Positions 58,101 through 63,858 of a stretch of 64,000 nt of DNA are shown here, piece after piece; position 1 is the stretch's first letter; each line of letters starts with the position of its first letter. The translations under genes and the position numbers were made by a program. Below the pieces are notes generated by a model. It searched no databases. It had not been told where the DNA came from and was given only the letters and a program-made list of their open reading frames with translations. Origin of the DNA: Kluyvera sp047971185 (lineage in GTDB: Bacteria; Pseudomonadota; Gammaproteobacteria; Enterobacterales; Enterobacteriaceae); NCBI RefSeq assembly GCF_047971185.1, contig NZ_JBKDZH010000032.1, positions 62,001 to 126,000 of the forward strand, given 5' to 3'.

Positions 58101-58323
58101 CACTGCCATTCCCCTCGGCATCAACCACAAAATAATTTTCGATGGTGACCTTTTCGCCGTCTTTTAAGGTGATCACCAGATCGTTACCGTTGCGCTCCAG
58201 CCCGGCGACGTCCCGAGGGTTAATGTTAAGTTTCACAATGCTGGGTGAAATCACGCTTGCGGTTTCACCTGACACGGTAGAAGTTGTTGCGCCACTCCTG
58301 GCAATAATAGAGATATTAGCCAT
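43195..58323 (-). CDS. bapA: Giant BapA-type biofilm adhesin
   Basis: 5042 residues. Residues 1-140 are a conserved N-terminal BapA/LapA-like domain that starts MANISIIARSG and has a Gly/Ala-rich hydrophobic segment (about 117-138). A D/P/G/N/T-rich linker follows (about 148-188). Residues 191 to about 4145 are 38 tandem immunoglobulin-like repeats of ~104 residues, most with TNDxTPTxSG near the start and TDAAGN near the end. Next come modules of ~200 residues, two of them closely related (DLYIYK ... NVITG ... NAQGGYTYTL), and a third VCBS-like one. The last ~120 residues form the type I secretion signal (DDTYTLGGGGDTVIFNL ... DHIDISKLL). There is no Sec signal peptide. The protein should be exported by BapBCD and displayed at the surface for cell-cell adhesion. 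Homology to Salmonella BapA is by architecture. Confidence 0.95.
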   Translation of the reverse strand: MANISIIARSGATTSTVSGETASVISPSIVKLNINPRDVAGLERNGNDLVITLKDGEKVTIENYFVVDAEGNGSELVFEDQNGALWWVEEPAAGLHFAPLQDIDTLLITQSSTEGAMPWIFGALGVGAGMVAAAASIGSSGNHHHSADSESSGDPGSDPNGNPGTNPGTDPGTDPGPGTTTPPESGPNQVDNVSEMTITDNVEQNIGPVAKGGFTNDNTPTLSGVALANATVTIYDGETLLGSVKADAKGAWSFTTGVLSDGVHSFTTTVSKGDVSSGKSGAYVVTIDTHAPGAVTLVIATDNQSPVLGTISAGETTNDNTPVISGKAEPGSVVNIYDFGKLVGSALVDDRGNWGLELSTVLGEGPHSLTANATDRAGNVGPTTEPLLFSVDTVKPLTMAEFTVSDDTGGSAVTLKTGDTTTDSTPTFSGAAGSVKDGATVSIYQGTTLLGTATVAADGSWRFTPDAPLAGGKFEFTTVVTDAAGNQSAASPPFSLTIAPPVTSVTVTSVDDNVDLPSTTLANGASTNDTTPTFNGTGPASGTITVYINGVSAGTVSVDDQGIWHFTPPALADDRYSFTFSADDGATRSEPYILTVDTHAPDAAGEITVIDDLNPEIGQLNSGDLTNDGTPIISGTAEPGSTVRIYDGSSLIGTVLVGDDGQWGFTPTSALGEGSHTITTIVTDAAGNESAASPDFVLVVDTQSPDPVTELLVTDNKAPVVGTITAGDVTNDATPVLSGKAEPGSDIIIYDKGIEIAHTVTDANGHWGLELTTPLSDGPHGLTVVAIDAAGNASQPTAELVFSVDTSAPRAAINITAVDDTGPVQEKLTSGSITDDTTPTFSGSAEPNSTVSIYDGAKLLGQIVVDAGGSWTFTPEMPLSNGQHQFTTVVTDAAGNVSPSSPAFNLTITPVADPISGLVVTDNADPVQGTLANGAATNDVTPTFTGSAAANSTIAVYDNGVLLTTVKADSNGQWSFTPSLALGEGAHSVTFTVDNGSGPSAPSQPFVLTVDTTVPDPVTNLVFVDDRAPVVGQLTNGSMTNDGTPIISGSAEPGATVTLYDGAQVLGSVKVGSDGQWGFTPVTPLGDGVHTITATVTDAAGNVSAPSPEFVLGVDTRAPGPVTLFIATDNEAPNVGTIVSGEATNDNTPIFSGKADPGVQVIIYDGDREIARTTADLNGNWGLELTTPLADGSHSLSAVAVDGAGNTSAPTAAVEITVDTLAPNTVAGLTVTDNVGAVQGPLDNPSQTDDTTPTFSGTAEPGTTVSIYDNGELLGTALVGSDKAWTFTPDAPLSAGPHSIITQVTDAAGNASAFTPPFTLTVAPTVDAITDVTITDNVLPGTGLIANGGTTNDSHAVFSGSLPGATTGTIRVYDQGKLVGTVTLNGETTWSWSPTSALGEGMHSMTFVLEVNNVSSEPSQPYVIYVDTAAPDPVGNLSIVDDASPGIGQLQSGGSTNDPTPIISGTAEPGTTVTIKDNGNVIGTVTVGEDGQWGFIPNALGEGSHAITTIVSDAAGNQSAESPAFNLNVDTGAPATIDALEVSDDREPGVGVLNDGDTTNDNTPTLTGKAENNATVTIYDGNTVLGTVQANGSGDWSFTPTLPLGDGQHSLSATVTDAAGNISAKSPAFTLTIDTTPPTPVSGIIISADSGDVAPGGSTNDTTLTVRGNSEPFSTVNIYDTNGTTVLGTVQADKDGEWSVAIAALTEGPHSITAKATDAMGNVSAASQPSVVVIDLTPPAPISAIIVTDNQLPTLGTVGANGSTNDQQPTLSGRAEANSIINIYHTDANGTTLIATTKADADGNWKTTPTFLLGDKQYSLTATATDAAGNVSTASPATIFTVDTNAPSAMTGVILQNNGVTLADGDTINNASPTLSGVGEKGATIVVYDTDGTTVLGTTIAGPDGTWSLNLPVLEEGPHTLTAKAVDAAGNSSGSSNAIAVTIDTLPPEKISGITVTDSQGVLTSGMAINETLPTLSGKAEPNTIINVYNGATLIATGKADSNGDWSFAPNVPPTPSLKDGNYSLTATATDEAGNVSVASPPFVFTVDTVAPDVSTALFITDNVAPVIGNVPNGGSTNDTTPTFSGKVEPGAKVEVYSGSAPDLVLLTTVTAGNDGSWSYTPAPLDQGEYSITVTVTDAAGNTSTAATDFVIEVDTNAPTSAPTFTVTDDADPVKQIVQSGQNINDATPTLNGFAEPGSTVTIYNGKAVLGTAQASKVDGSWSFTPTSDLKDGDYHLTATATDAAGNIGPASPVFDITIDTTAPANVTNMTVSDDISPVTGLLASGDSTNDKNPTFSGNAEAGAVVIISSDNNGVITELGRVTADNNGVWAFTPTLTDGDYSITTTVVDKAGNTSGPSEAFELTVDTIKPVKVTTIVVADDVLPVTTNVANGGTTNDSTPIISGTAEGNSKVLLFDNGKWVATVTANNDGDWSYPVTTPLTEGTHRYTTIVEDAAGNQSALSDPFVIIVDTVAPVAPGAIVATDNVGLYEGTIPVGGLTNDKTPTLSGVAEGNTLVTVYQDGNPVYSVQTGADGKWSYTTAELTDAQHTFSVTATDAAGNVSQHSPDLVLNIDTQKPATMGVVTVSETLAVGSGPVDAGGYTKDTTPTFSGTAEKGSLITIYDGATPLGTTTASTVDGSWSFTYPSALDQREYVITATATDAAGNESIASPPFSFTVDSVAPNPVTGLTVSDDVTGDIEGELTSGDLTNDNTLTLAGNAEVGSTVKIYNDTTYLGEVTVTDPDGKWTFTTGKLDDGIVNLTTTVTDKAGNVSEPTPDFILRIDATAPATPSTITATDDVAWYEGTISANGLTNDAQPVLSGKAEAFATITIYQGIGSATPTAIDTVVADAAGRWEYTPSTALGNNQYTYYVTATDAAGNTSNPSGNLVFTVDTIAPLAITAIAVTDGLLPLGPTSDLNRPTVRGETLASEAGSTVNIYDKGVLIGSTTIGSLGTWSFTPEAPLADGSHTFTAKIMDAAGNEGGVSVSVALIIDTSVLNGGITGLEVIDNVAPVEGPIANGGYTNDPTPTFRGTAQAGTTINFYDNGSSIGSTVVNGDGTWSFTPTSDLASGSHLITTTVSNGVTTTLPSALFQLTVDTDAPGDVISLVVTDDVLPGAGSISDGGTTNDKTPTFSGSIDSASLEAGGTVIIMEGDKEIGRATLGISGAWSITPSQPLGEGRHDFTITVVDQAGNVSAGKGFSLTVDTAPPAVVNGITLSDDVDPIKGTIAVNGTTNDATPTLNGAAGSAEAGSRVSIYDGSVLLGSVLANADGSWTFTTPVLLNGSHSLTVTATDAAGNVSTATSPIAFTVDTVAPLPILALSVSNDVGTTALISGATTKDSTPIIGGRAEAGSTVTVYNGQTVIGTTTAAADGTWSIAPSSLADKTYTFTATATDAAGNVSQASPPFTLTIDTQAPTAPLAFTVTDNIAPVTGNVTSGTTINDTHPVLTGAAGSVEANALITIYNGNTAIATTRALADGSWSYASLTGWGNAAYALTVTATDAAGNESGKSPIFNLTIDTVAPTAPGGITVYDNYGTIVGNVTNGGVTDDTQPLLSGTAELGSTIKIYDNGVLVDSVVASGPGGSWSYQIVDPLKSGPHSFTVTATDAAGNVSLPSAIFAMNVNTTAPAAILNYTVTDDVSPGVGTLTSGATTNDSLPTISGIGATPNTTVIVLDGGVEIGRGTVNGLGVWSVTPSRALGEGAHSLTLVVVDAAGNTSDATDPFSLNVDTITPQAGALPLVNDNVGTVKGDLTSGALSDDNTPTLRGTVEPNVWVNVYDGSKLLATVKADASGAWSYTPAALADGEHRFSTTVSDAAGNVSGSSPVFILNIDATPPPVAANITLTDNVAPVLEILSNNGSTNDNTPTLNGTAEANATVTIYSGANVLGSVKADGNGLWSYTPSALTDGTYTFSTVVSDAAGNASGRSPDFTITIDTKAPVAIGTLTVTDAVDPVSGTLSNNASSNDTRPVISGTAEKNATITVYDGSKVLGTTTADANGAWSFRPGTELADGAHAFTATATDAAGNIGTASPAFNLTIDTVAPGAITGLTVYDDVAADLGNLTSGSITNDTMPTFSGTAEANSKVAIYDGNNFVTTVTVGSNGQWTWTPTSALSTGAHSFTFNAVDAAGNVGAKTTPFVLTIDPTIGTQVLNAVNDEAGLTLTTSIQQVTATPSSASQSLNVLKLGVGDLLSLNVIQSSQLPTFHVDDGASRALTLQASAVGVTLLSTFDLYIYKSNGDGTYSMYQKVDNFLQVLLLAGTSGTAKLNLPAGDYALLLQADDGLSLLTSSQLKVTSDVTTGVFVDAAGATTTGNVITGVGGGGVDSAPNGTVVSGASGASSSGLTAVAASGSTTIVGTYGTLTINAQGGYTYALKAGVSPSSITGPDVFTYQLKAPNGSTSNATLTIDLNLPNLHANGDKVTLEVDPTPVDVTTAGVSNSSLIVASIGLGSVLGVDVSVRDQLQVDVPVNSTRTFTLSGSVVGVALLSTFDLYIYKLNPATGQYEQSKVYDDWIKVLALVGSKTQSITLDAGHYVFLLKADNGVAVGSVATLATSNDVTHTYQAAVESVTGNVITGAGSASGGADVAPAGTVVTYVNGQAVSATGTTTIVGNYGNLVINAQGGYTYTLRTGQPASGLGQESFTYVIRNGSSVSTSTLTISLPSVGSAASAQSMMATMALVADESVVQTSTAAQTTAQTATLLATSEAVTAQSATLTVDNADALTHSALVLTFSTLPTASGHVAYQILDAQGNLITSGSLTVDGTTLTANVILDNATLHDGQYSVVLQDTAGNTLNSEFSTVLTSVAVTPEASAAGVTVEGQIADIALGTLWDSITLVNEKGQQVTETAGSAQSQTLEGLYGTLTLHADGSYSYSLREGVSVADLTQREQFDYTLKAADGTLSHGSLTIDLHPHVEGSDKADTTVSSAYDDTYTLGGGGDTVIFNLLDSHDATGGNGQHSHWTDFSVSDGDHIDISKLLTDWSGKSEDLGQYLSIEHTASGDTVVSIDRDGAGTQYQSTQLITLEGAQPTLEELLHQDSSANHG
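45885..57753 (-). repeat. Array of 38 Ig-like repeats inside bapA
   Basis: Hand alignment of the translation gives 38 units of about 100-108 residues (~310 bp), each ending in an IDT/VDT-x-AP junction. Conserved points are TxxDN, TND-x-TP, SG-x-AE, the G-x-W strand and TDAAGN. Units differ by many substitutions, so the array is old in most parts and is not a run of identical copies. Confidence 0.9.
53722..57444 (-). repeat. Higher-order four-unit repeat, three copies, in bapA
   Basis: Ig units 2-13 fall into four alternating types with a period of four. Units 2, 6 and 10 share NWGLEL / GHWGLEL and SGKAEPG. Units 3, 7 and 11 share TPTFSG with the plain TLTIAP/TITP ending and no VDT. Units 4, 8 and 12 share a shorter DDG/DNG/VNN segment instead of DAAGN. 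Units 5, 9 and 13 share GQL ... TPIISG and DGQWGF. This is the mark of a ~1.24-kb tetrad that was duplicated as a block. Confidence 0.8.
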
Positions 58324-59429
58324 ATGATTAGAACCTCGTCACAGAGCAGTAATGAATGGATTATTGTGAACAACCACACAGATATATCCCGGCGGATAAC
58401 TGACTCATCATCGTGACGCGGCTGGTGAGAAAATAACGGCCTATACCCACGATAAAAAACCAATAAAATCAAAAAACTATATTTATATTTGAATTGTAAA
58501 TAATTTACTTTGTTGACTATTTATATTGAGTAGTAACTCAGAAAAAGTCATCATTCAAAAATAATGCTGTCCGCAGCCTGCCTTTAAACATTGTATCTAT
58601 AATTATTACCCACGACATATATCCTTAAATAAAAACCCCACGCATCGCGATGCCTTTAATTTAAAAAGCTCACGACAGCAAAGATAACGTATCAACGTCA
58701 TTTTTTGTGATCGCCCTCATGGGATATTTATTTTTAGCGGGTTAAAAACCTCCCACACGCATAACAGCATGAGAAAATCATATCCATTTAAAATCGCTTC
58801 TCATACGATTGTATGACATGAATTAACTTTGTGTAGACACAACATTAAGACATCTCTCATATAACCATCATTTAAAGCAGAGAGAATAACTCAACCCATT
58901 GATTATCAACAACTAAATAGCAAAATAAATTCAGAATATTCCTACAGGACAACCACAAAACAATGACTTAAGTAAAACTCACTGACATTATACAACATAT
59001 AAAATATATCCTTAAGCAGCGCTTAAATACGTTATATGATTATTAAAAGAAATAAAGAAAACTCATTATCGCCCCCTCTTGCTAGTCGACATTGTGAAAA
59101 TAGCAATAAACAGGTTAACTATTTACATCACGCCCGCGGAGTAATCAGAGCAATGCCTTCTGCTGCTATGCGTGCTGCCTAAAGAGGAGCGCCCCGCCGT
59201 TAATGAACAGAAATGAGTCCGCCAGTCTGTGATACTCGCCGCTAAACGTCGCCGGACCCTGCTCGTTTATCCCGCAATATCCGTAGGGGGTCATATCCCG
59301 TCGCGCCATAAATATCAGAATCAGCCATAAAAATAATTGCCCTGTCGATAACCTCTCTGGCTGCGTTTACTCCCTTTGCCCTCTGGCGTATTACTTACCG
59401 CGTTCCAACACAACCATGAGATTGACGAG
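58324..59429. promoter_or_regulatory. Long AT-rich divergent control region between bapA and adiA
   Basis: About 1.1 kb without a convincing gene and strongly AT-rich from about 58440 to 59100, contrasting with the adhesin gene. Such regions are typical H-NS targets. It must contain the bapA promoter (minus strand) and the adiA promoter (plus strand). A clear inverted repeat TCATAC-GATT-GTATGA lies at 58801-58816. Other AT-rich stretches could be regulator sites but cannot be assigned. No riboswitch was recognised. Confidence 0.55.
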
Positions 59430-61697
59430 ATGAGAATACTAATTGTTGAAAGCGAATTTCTGCACCAGGACACCTGGGTTGGCGCGGCGGTGAATCGCCT
59501 GGTGCATGCGCTAAGCCGTCAGGGTATTGAGGTGATGCAATCCACCTCCCTTGACGACGGCTACGCCATCATCGCGGCCAATGAAGCCATTGACTGCCTG
59601 ATGTTCAGCTATCAAATGGAGGAGCAAGATGAACATCAGCGCGTGCGCCAACTGCTCGATAAGCTTCGTGAACGTCAGCAAAACGTGCCGGTATTTCTGC
59701 TGGGTGAGCGTGAGAAAGCCACCGCGCTGATTGACCCGCAGCTGATGGAGCTTATCGATGAGTTTGCCTGGATTCTGGAAGATTCTGCTGACTTTATCGC
59801 CGGACGTGCCGTAGCCGCGATGAGCCGCTATCGTCAACAAATGCTGCCGCCATTGTTCTCGGCGCTGATGCAATATAATGATATTCATGAATATTCCTGG
59901 GCCGCTCCCGGCCACCAGGGGGGCGTCGGCTTTACCAAAACGCCTGCTGGCCGGTTATATCATGACTACTACGGCGAAAACCTGTTTCGCACCGATATGG
60001 GGATAGAGCGCGCCTCTTTAGGGTCGCTGCTGGACCACACCGGCGCCTTTGGCGAGAGTGAAAAAAACGCGGCGCGGGTATTCGGTGCCGATCGTTCCTG
60101 GTCGGTTGTTGTCGGGACTTCCGGCTCGAACCGGACCATTATGCAGGCCTGCATGACCGATGATGACGTGGTGGTCATTGACCGAAACTGCCACAAATCG
60201 ATCGAACAAGGTTTGATCCTTACCGGCGCTAAACCCGTTTATATGGTGCCCAGCCGAAATCGCTACGGCATCATCGGGCCTATCTACCCGCAGGAAATGC
60301 TGCCACAAACGCTGCAGGAAAAAATCCGTACCAGCCCGCTCACGCATGAATATGCCGCGCATAAACCGTCCTACAGCGTGGTGACCAACTGCACCTACGA
60401 TGGCGTGTGCTATAACGCCAGACATGCTCAGGCCCTACTGGAACAGACCAGCGATCGCATTCATTTTGATGAAGCCTGGTACGGCTACGCCCGTTTCAAC
60501 CCGGTGTATCAGGATCACTATGCTATGCGCGGCAATCCCGGCGACCATACCGGCCCAACCGTATTCGCCACCCACTCCACCCATAAATTGCTGAATGCGC
60601 TCTCCCAGGCTTCCTATATTCATGTGCGTGAAGGGCGCGGTGCGGTGAACTTTTCGCGGTTTAATCAGGCCTATATGATGCATGCCACCACGTCACCGCT
60701 GTACGCCATCTGCGCGTCAAACGATATTGCCGTCTCGATGATGGAGGGTAATAGCGGCCTATCGCTGACCCAGGAGGTGATTGATGAAGCGGTAGATTTC
60801 CGCCAGGCGCTGGCGCGTCTGTATCGCGAGTTTAGCGATAAAAACGACTGGTTCTTTAAGCCATGGAACAAAGAAACGGTGATCGATCCGCAAAGCGGAA
60901 AAGCGCTGGCCTTCGCAGATGCGCCGGCGGAGCTGTTAAGTCACGACCAGAACTGCTGGATTATGCGCCCGGGGGAAAGCTGGCACGGGTTTAAGGATCT
61001 GCCGGATAACTGGAGCATGCTTGACCCTATCAAGGTGAGTATTCTGGCGCCGGGTATGGGAGATGATGGCAACCTGCTGGATTCTGGCGTACCCGCGGCG
61101 CTGGTTACCGCCTGGCTTGGTCGCCACGGTATCGTGCCAACCCGCACCACCGACTTCCAGATAATGTTCCTCTTTTCCATGGGTATCACCCGCGGGAAAT
61201 GGGGCACGCTCATTAACACCCAGTGTTCCTTTAAGCGCCATTATGATAGCAATACGCCGCTGTCCGAGGTCATGCCGGAACTCACTCAGCGCTACCCGGA
61301 AATCTATGGTGCGCTGGGCGTACACGATCTGGGTGATAACATGTTTGCGTGGCTGAAAGCCAATAACCCGGGGGCCAGCCTTAATGCCGCCTACGCGTCA
61401 CTGCCGGAAGCCATGATGACGCCGCGCGATGCGTATCAGGCCATTGTCTCCAATAACGTTGAAATGGTAGCAATTGAAGAGTTGCAGAAACGCGTCGCGG
61501 CCAACTCGGTGATCCCTTATCCACCGGGTATTCCTATGCTGCTCTCCGGGGAAAACTTTGGTGACAGCAACAGCCCACACATTGCCTATCTGCGCGCTTT
61601 GCAGTCCTGGGATCGCGCATTCCCCGGTTTCGAACATGAAACTGAAGGCACAGAAATTATTGATGGCGTTTATCACGTAATGTGCATAAAGGCCTGA
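59430..61697 (+). CDS. adiA: Inducible arginine decarboxylase
   Basis: 755 residues from the ATG at 59430, which gives the N-terminus MRILIVESEFLHQDTW as in E. coli AdiA. The open frame from 59376 adds an unlike extension. A CheY-like wing domain (1-~130) is followed by the PLP-dependent fold-type I core, with the pyridoxal lysine at Lys386 in HSTHKLLNALSQ, and a C-terminal domain. AdiA removes CO2 from arginine to give agmatine and consumes a cytosolic proton in the acid-resistance system. No antiporter gene (adiC) lies in the window, and regulator adiY lies after the hde genes. Confidence 0.97.
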   Translation: MRILIVESEFLHQDTWVGAAVNRLVHALSRQGIEVMQSTSLDDGYAIIAANEAIDCLMFSYQMEEQDEHQRVRQLLDKLRERQQNVPVFLLGEREKATALIDPQLMELIDEFAWILEDSADFIAGRAVAAMSRYRQQMLPPLFSALMQYNDIHEYSWAAPGHQGGVGFTKTPAGRLYHDYYGENLFRTDMGIERASLGSLLDHTGAFGESEKNAARVFGADRSWSVVVGTSGSNRTIMQACMTDDDVVVIDRNCHKSIEQGLILTGAKPVYMVPSRNRYGIIGPIYPQEMLPQTLQEKIRTSPLTHEYAAHKPSYSVVTNCTYDGVCYNARHAQALLEQTSDRIHFDEAWYGYARFNPVYQDHYAMRGNPGDHTGPTVFATHSTHKLLNALSQASYIHVREGRGAVNFSRFNQAYMMHATTSPLYAICASNDIAVSMMEGNSGLSLTQEVIDEAVDFRQALARLYREFSDKNDWFFKPWNKETVIDPQSGKALAFADAPAELLSHDQNCWIMRPGESWHGFKDLPDNWSMLDPIKVSILAPGMGDDGNLLDSGVPAALVTAWLGRHGIVPTRTTDFQIMFLFSMGITRGKWGTLINTQCSFKRHYDSNTPLSEVMPELTQRYPEIYGALGVHDLGDNMFAWLKANNPGASLNAAYASLPEAMMTPRDAYQAIVSNNVEMVAIEELQKRVAANSVIPYPPGIPMLLSGENFGDSNSPHIAYLRALQSWDRAFPGFEHETEGTEIIDGVYHVMCIKA

Positions 61698-61706
61698 GAT
61701 AATCGA

Positions 61707-61797
61707 AGGTTTTTTGCCGGAAGGCTAAAAACCTGGAAAAGTAGTGAAGTTAATCCTGAGTATTTATTTTTTTGCGCGGGTCGCCCCGCGCTTTTTT
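61707..61797 (+). terminator. Two hairpins after adiA, the second a strong terminator
   Basis: The first hairpin (61707-61734) pairs AGGTTTTT with AAAAACCT around GCC-GGAA-GGC. The second (61774-61791) pairs GCGCGGG with CCCGCGC and is followed by TTTTTT. The second is a good intrinsic terminator, so gadE just downstream needs read-through or a promoter within ~115 bases. Confidence 0.8.
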
Positions 61798-61814
61798 CAG
61801 TTAGGGAGCCCGTT

Positions 61815-62345
61815 ATGATTTTAATGGTCACCAAAGATGAATTCCTGTATCAGGGGGTGGCGCATTTGTTCAATAATGAAAATGTCATCAGAATAGAGAG
61901 TGTGGCAGAGGTCGCTCAGCAAACGACGGACTCTGCATCCAAAGTGATTATCGATGTCTATCATAATAATGTTATCGACGATCATGCCGTCAGGACCTTA
62001 CAGACACTCGATGTCGAGCGTATCGTGGTGCTAGCGCCCTTTCATATCAGTAAAATTAAATGCCGCTCGCCGCTATTTTTCGTTAACAGGAAAATGTCGC
62101 TGGCACACTGGTCATCGCTGCTGACCACCGCCAGCACATCCTATCGCAAACCCAAAATAGGTTTTTCACATAATCAGCTTAAGATTGTCAGCTATTTTTT
62201 ACATGAGGAAGATAATGATGATATTGCCTCTGCGTTAAATATTTCAGGAAGTACTCTGCGCAGTCAAAAGTTTAATATCATGCTGAAACTTAAACTGCGT
62301 AGGATGAGTGAGATCGCCACTCTCAGTATCTCCCCTTACTTTTGA
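61815..62345 (+). CDS. gadE: Acid-resistance regulator GadE (LuxR family)
   Basis: 176 residues. The N-terminus (MILMVTKDEFLYQG) and middle (KVIIDVYHNN, RIVVLAPFHISKIK) follow E. coli GadE closely. The C-terminal LuxR-type helix-turn-helix (FSHNQLKIVSYFL ... NISGSTLRSQKFNIMLKLKLRRMSEIATL) aligns with GadE almost position by position, ending in SPYF versus TSYF. GadE activates glutamate decarboxylase and hde genes in E. coli. Here it lies next to adiA and hdeD. AGGGAG precedes the ATG. Confidence 0.93.
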   Translation: MILMVTKDEFLYQGVAHLFNNENVIRIESVAEVAQQTTDSASKVIIDVYHNNVIDDHAVRTLQTLDVERIVVLAPFHISKIKCRSPLFFVNRKMSLAHWSSLLTTASTSYRKPKIGFSHNQLKIVSYFLHEEDNDDIASALNISGSTLRSQKFNIMLKLKLRRMSEIATLSISPYF

Positions 62346-62361
62346 ATGCTCGCCACCTTGT

Positions 62362-62389
62362 ACGATCTACCCGTCACCGGGTAGATCGT
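62362..62389. terminator. Bidirectional terminator between gadE and hdeD
   Basis: Perfect 12-bp arms ACGATCTACCCG and CGGGTAGATCGT with a four-base loop between two convergent genes. The T-runs are short, but the stem is strong. Confidence 0.75.
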
Positions 62390-62403
62390 TAACAGCTAAC
62401 TCA

Positions 62404-62970
62404 TTATTTTCGGAATAAGCGAATCAGAGACCAACAGCTCAACGCGCTTACCATCAGTTCAATCCCCACCACCAGCGAAACCATCATTATCGAGGCCTGA
62501 GGCGCAGCGTTGATAAAGCTCCAGGCAATCAACAAATCAAGCACACCAATAATGATTTGCAGCCAGCTCCCTTTGACCCGCCGGTTATTGAACCAGGCCA
62601 TCAGACGGATAATCCCACCCATAGCAAACAGGCACGCGAGGAGGCTGGCTATGGTAAACAAACCCCATTCCGGTGCCGCAATAAACAGGTAGCCCATTAC
62701 CACATAGGCAACACATATAAGGATACCAGACACTACGGGCCAAAAATTATGCAGCCGGTTTTTTATCATGATTGCTATATAGGCAATACTGCTACAGATC
62801 AGCGCAATGCCCAAAATCATGGCCAGAATTTCTCCCGAGATAAAGGGATAAACAATGAACATGACACCAGAGATAAACATCAGCACCGCAATAACCTTCA
62901 GCATATTTTGTTGCTTCTCAAGAACTTTCACATCCAGCCTGGAAATAATTTCCCGATTAACACTTAACAC
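62404..62970 (-). CDS. hdeD: Acid-resistance membrane protein HdeD
   Basis: 188 residues starting at GTG 62970, with GGAGG six bases upstream. Six membrane helices are predicted. NRLHNFWPVVSGILICVAYVVMGY and VKGSWLQIIIGVLDLLIAW match E. coli HdeD nearly word for word. It supports acid resistance at high cell density. Its mechanism is unknown. It is divergent from hdeA, as in E. coli. Confidence 0.95.
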   Translation of the reverse strand: MLSVNREIISRLDVKVLEKQQNMLKVIAVLMFISGVMFIVYPFISGEILAMILGIALICSSIAYIAIMIKNRLHNFWPVVSGILICVAYVVMGYLFIAAPEWGLFTIASLLACLFAMGGIIRLMAWFNNRRVKGSWLQIIIGVLDLLIAWSFINAAPQASIMMVSLVVGIELMVSALSCWSLIRLFRK

Positions 62971-63118
62971 AACATACCTCCAAAAAAATTAAAAAAACAC
63001 GCGGTGAATTTACCGCAAAAAGGAGTACCCCGTTAAAGTACATTTGATAATAAATTCTGATGACGGACTCTTAAAACAAATATAACCAATTGAATTAAAA
63101 TATTTTTTTGAAAACCAT

Positions 63119-63173
63119 CAGGATCCTGCAAAATACCTTATCCTGTGGCCCCGCACGCCTCGGGTGATATAAT
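63119..63173 (+). promoter_or_regulatory. hdeA promoter with inverted repeat
   Basis: An extended -10 box TGATATAAT (TATAAT at 63168-63173) stands ~40 bases before the hdeA start, with no good -35, which suggests activator dependence. An inverted repeat CAGGAT ... ATCCTG (63119-63124, 63140-63145) would be centred near -48. This is close to where the GadE box lies in E. coli hdeA (about -60). GadE binding is inferred. Confidence 0.55.
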
Positions 63174-63209
63174 CCACCTCGTCACGTTAACTGTATTATT
63201 GAGGATTTA

Positions 63210-63527
63210 ATGATGAACAAAATCTCTACTATTATTCTCGGCAGCCTACTGTTAATTCCGGCCATCAGCCAGGCTGCGGAAGCCCAAAAACCCATGAACA
63301 ACTGGACTTGCGAAGATTTTCTGGCTCTGGATTCCTCTTTCCAGCCTACCGCCGTTGGTTTTGCGGAAGCATTAAACAATAAAGATAAACCGGAAGATGC
63401 CGTGATGGATGTGAAAGGAATTGAAACCGTCACCCCAGCCATCGTACAAGCCTGCACCGAGGATCATAAAGCCAGCTTTAAAGACAAAGTAAAAGGCGAG
63501 TGGGACAAGTTAAAAAAACACTTTTAA
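63210..63527 (+). CDS. hdeA: Periplasmic acid chaperone HdeA
   Basis: 105 residues from the ATG at 63210. The next ATG at 63213 has better spacing to GAGG and equals the start in E. coli. A signal peptide ends at about SQA-AEA. The mature protein has the two conserved cysteines, Cys34 (NWTCEDF) and Cys82 (VQACTED), that form the disulfide. It also carries the HdeA core FQPTAVGFAEALNNKDKPEDAV and ends in DKVKGEWDKLKKHF. At low pH it opens and binds unfolding periplasmic proteins. hdeB is not found beside it. Confidence 0.96.
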   Translation: MMNKISTIILGSLLLIPAISQAAEAQKPMNNWTCEDFLALDSSFQPTAVGFAEALNNKDKPEDAVMDVKGIETVTPAIVQACTEDHKASFKDKVKGEWDKLKKHF

Positions 63528-63858
63528 TGAATAACTTTTCGCTAAGTCTGAAGTGACTTAACGGGCCCATCAGCAGGGGGTAAATTTTAGGCACTCTAAC
63601 TTTACCACCCCTGCTGATGCTATTTAAAGTAAGAAATCTTTATATATTCCCTCACGACCCCACGCTCCGAACGCACCCAGATATCCTTTTCATTTGCGTC
63701 AATAAAAATTTACACCCTTAATTTTTCAGCCCCCAATTGCCATTATCATAAGTTAGTGTATTTTATGCCTGCCGTTGATTCATCATACAATTAATCTTTC
63801 ACCTCAATATACATTCTTTCTTTTGAGGTATTTTTGTTCGTATTTCTGGAGTGCGTGT
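63528..63858. other. Intergenic region with hairpin after hdeA
   Basis: About 330 bases without a gene. A long imperfect stem pairs ATCAGCAGGGGGTAAA (63569-63584) with TTTACCACCCCTGCTGAT (63601-63618) around a T-rich loop. It may end hdeA or act as a regulator site. The remaining AT-rich sequence should contain the adiY promoter. Confidence 0.55.

Noticed and set aside
43447..58167. Many long open frames on the plus strand opposite bapA
   Set aside because: They arise from the repetitive, GC-rich codon pattern of the adhesin gene; they recur with the repeat period and have no ribosome sites or domain features.
59376..59429. Upstream start for adiA
   Set aside because: The 18 extra residues have no counterpart in AdiA; the ATG at 59430 gives the conserved N-terminus.
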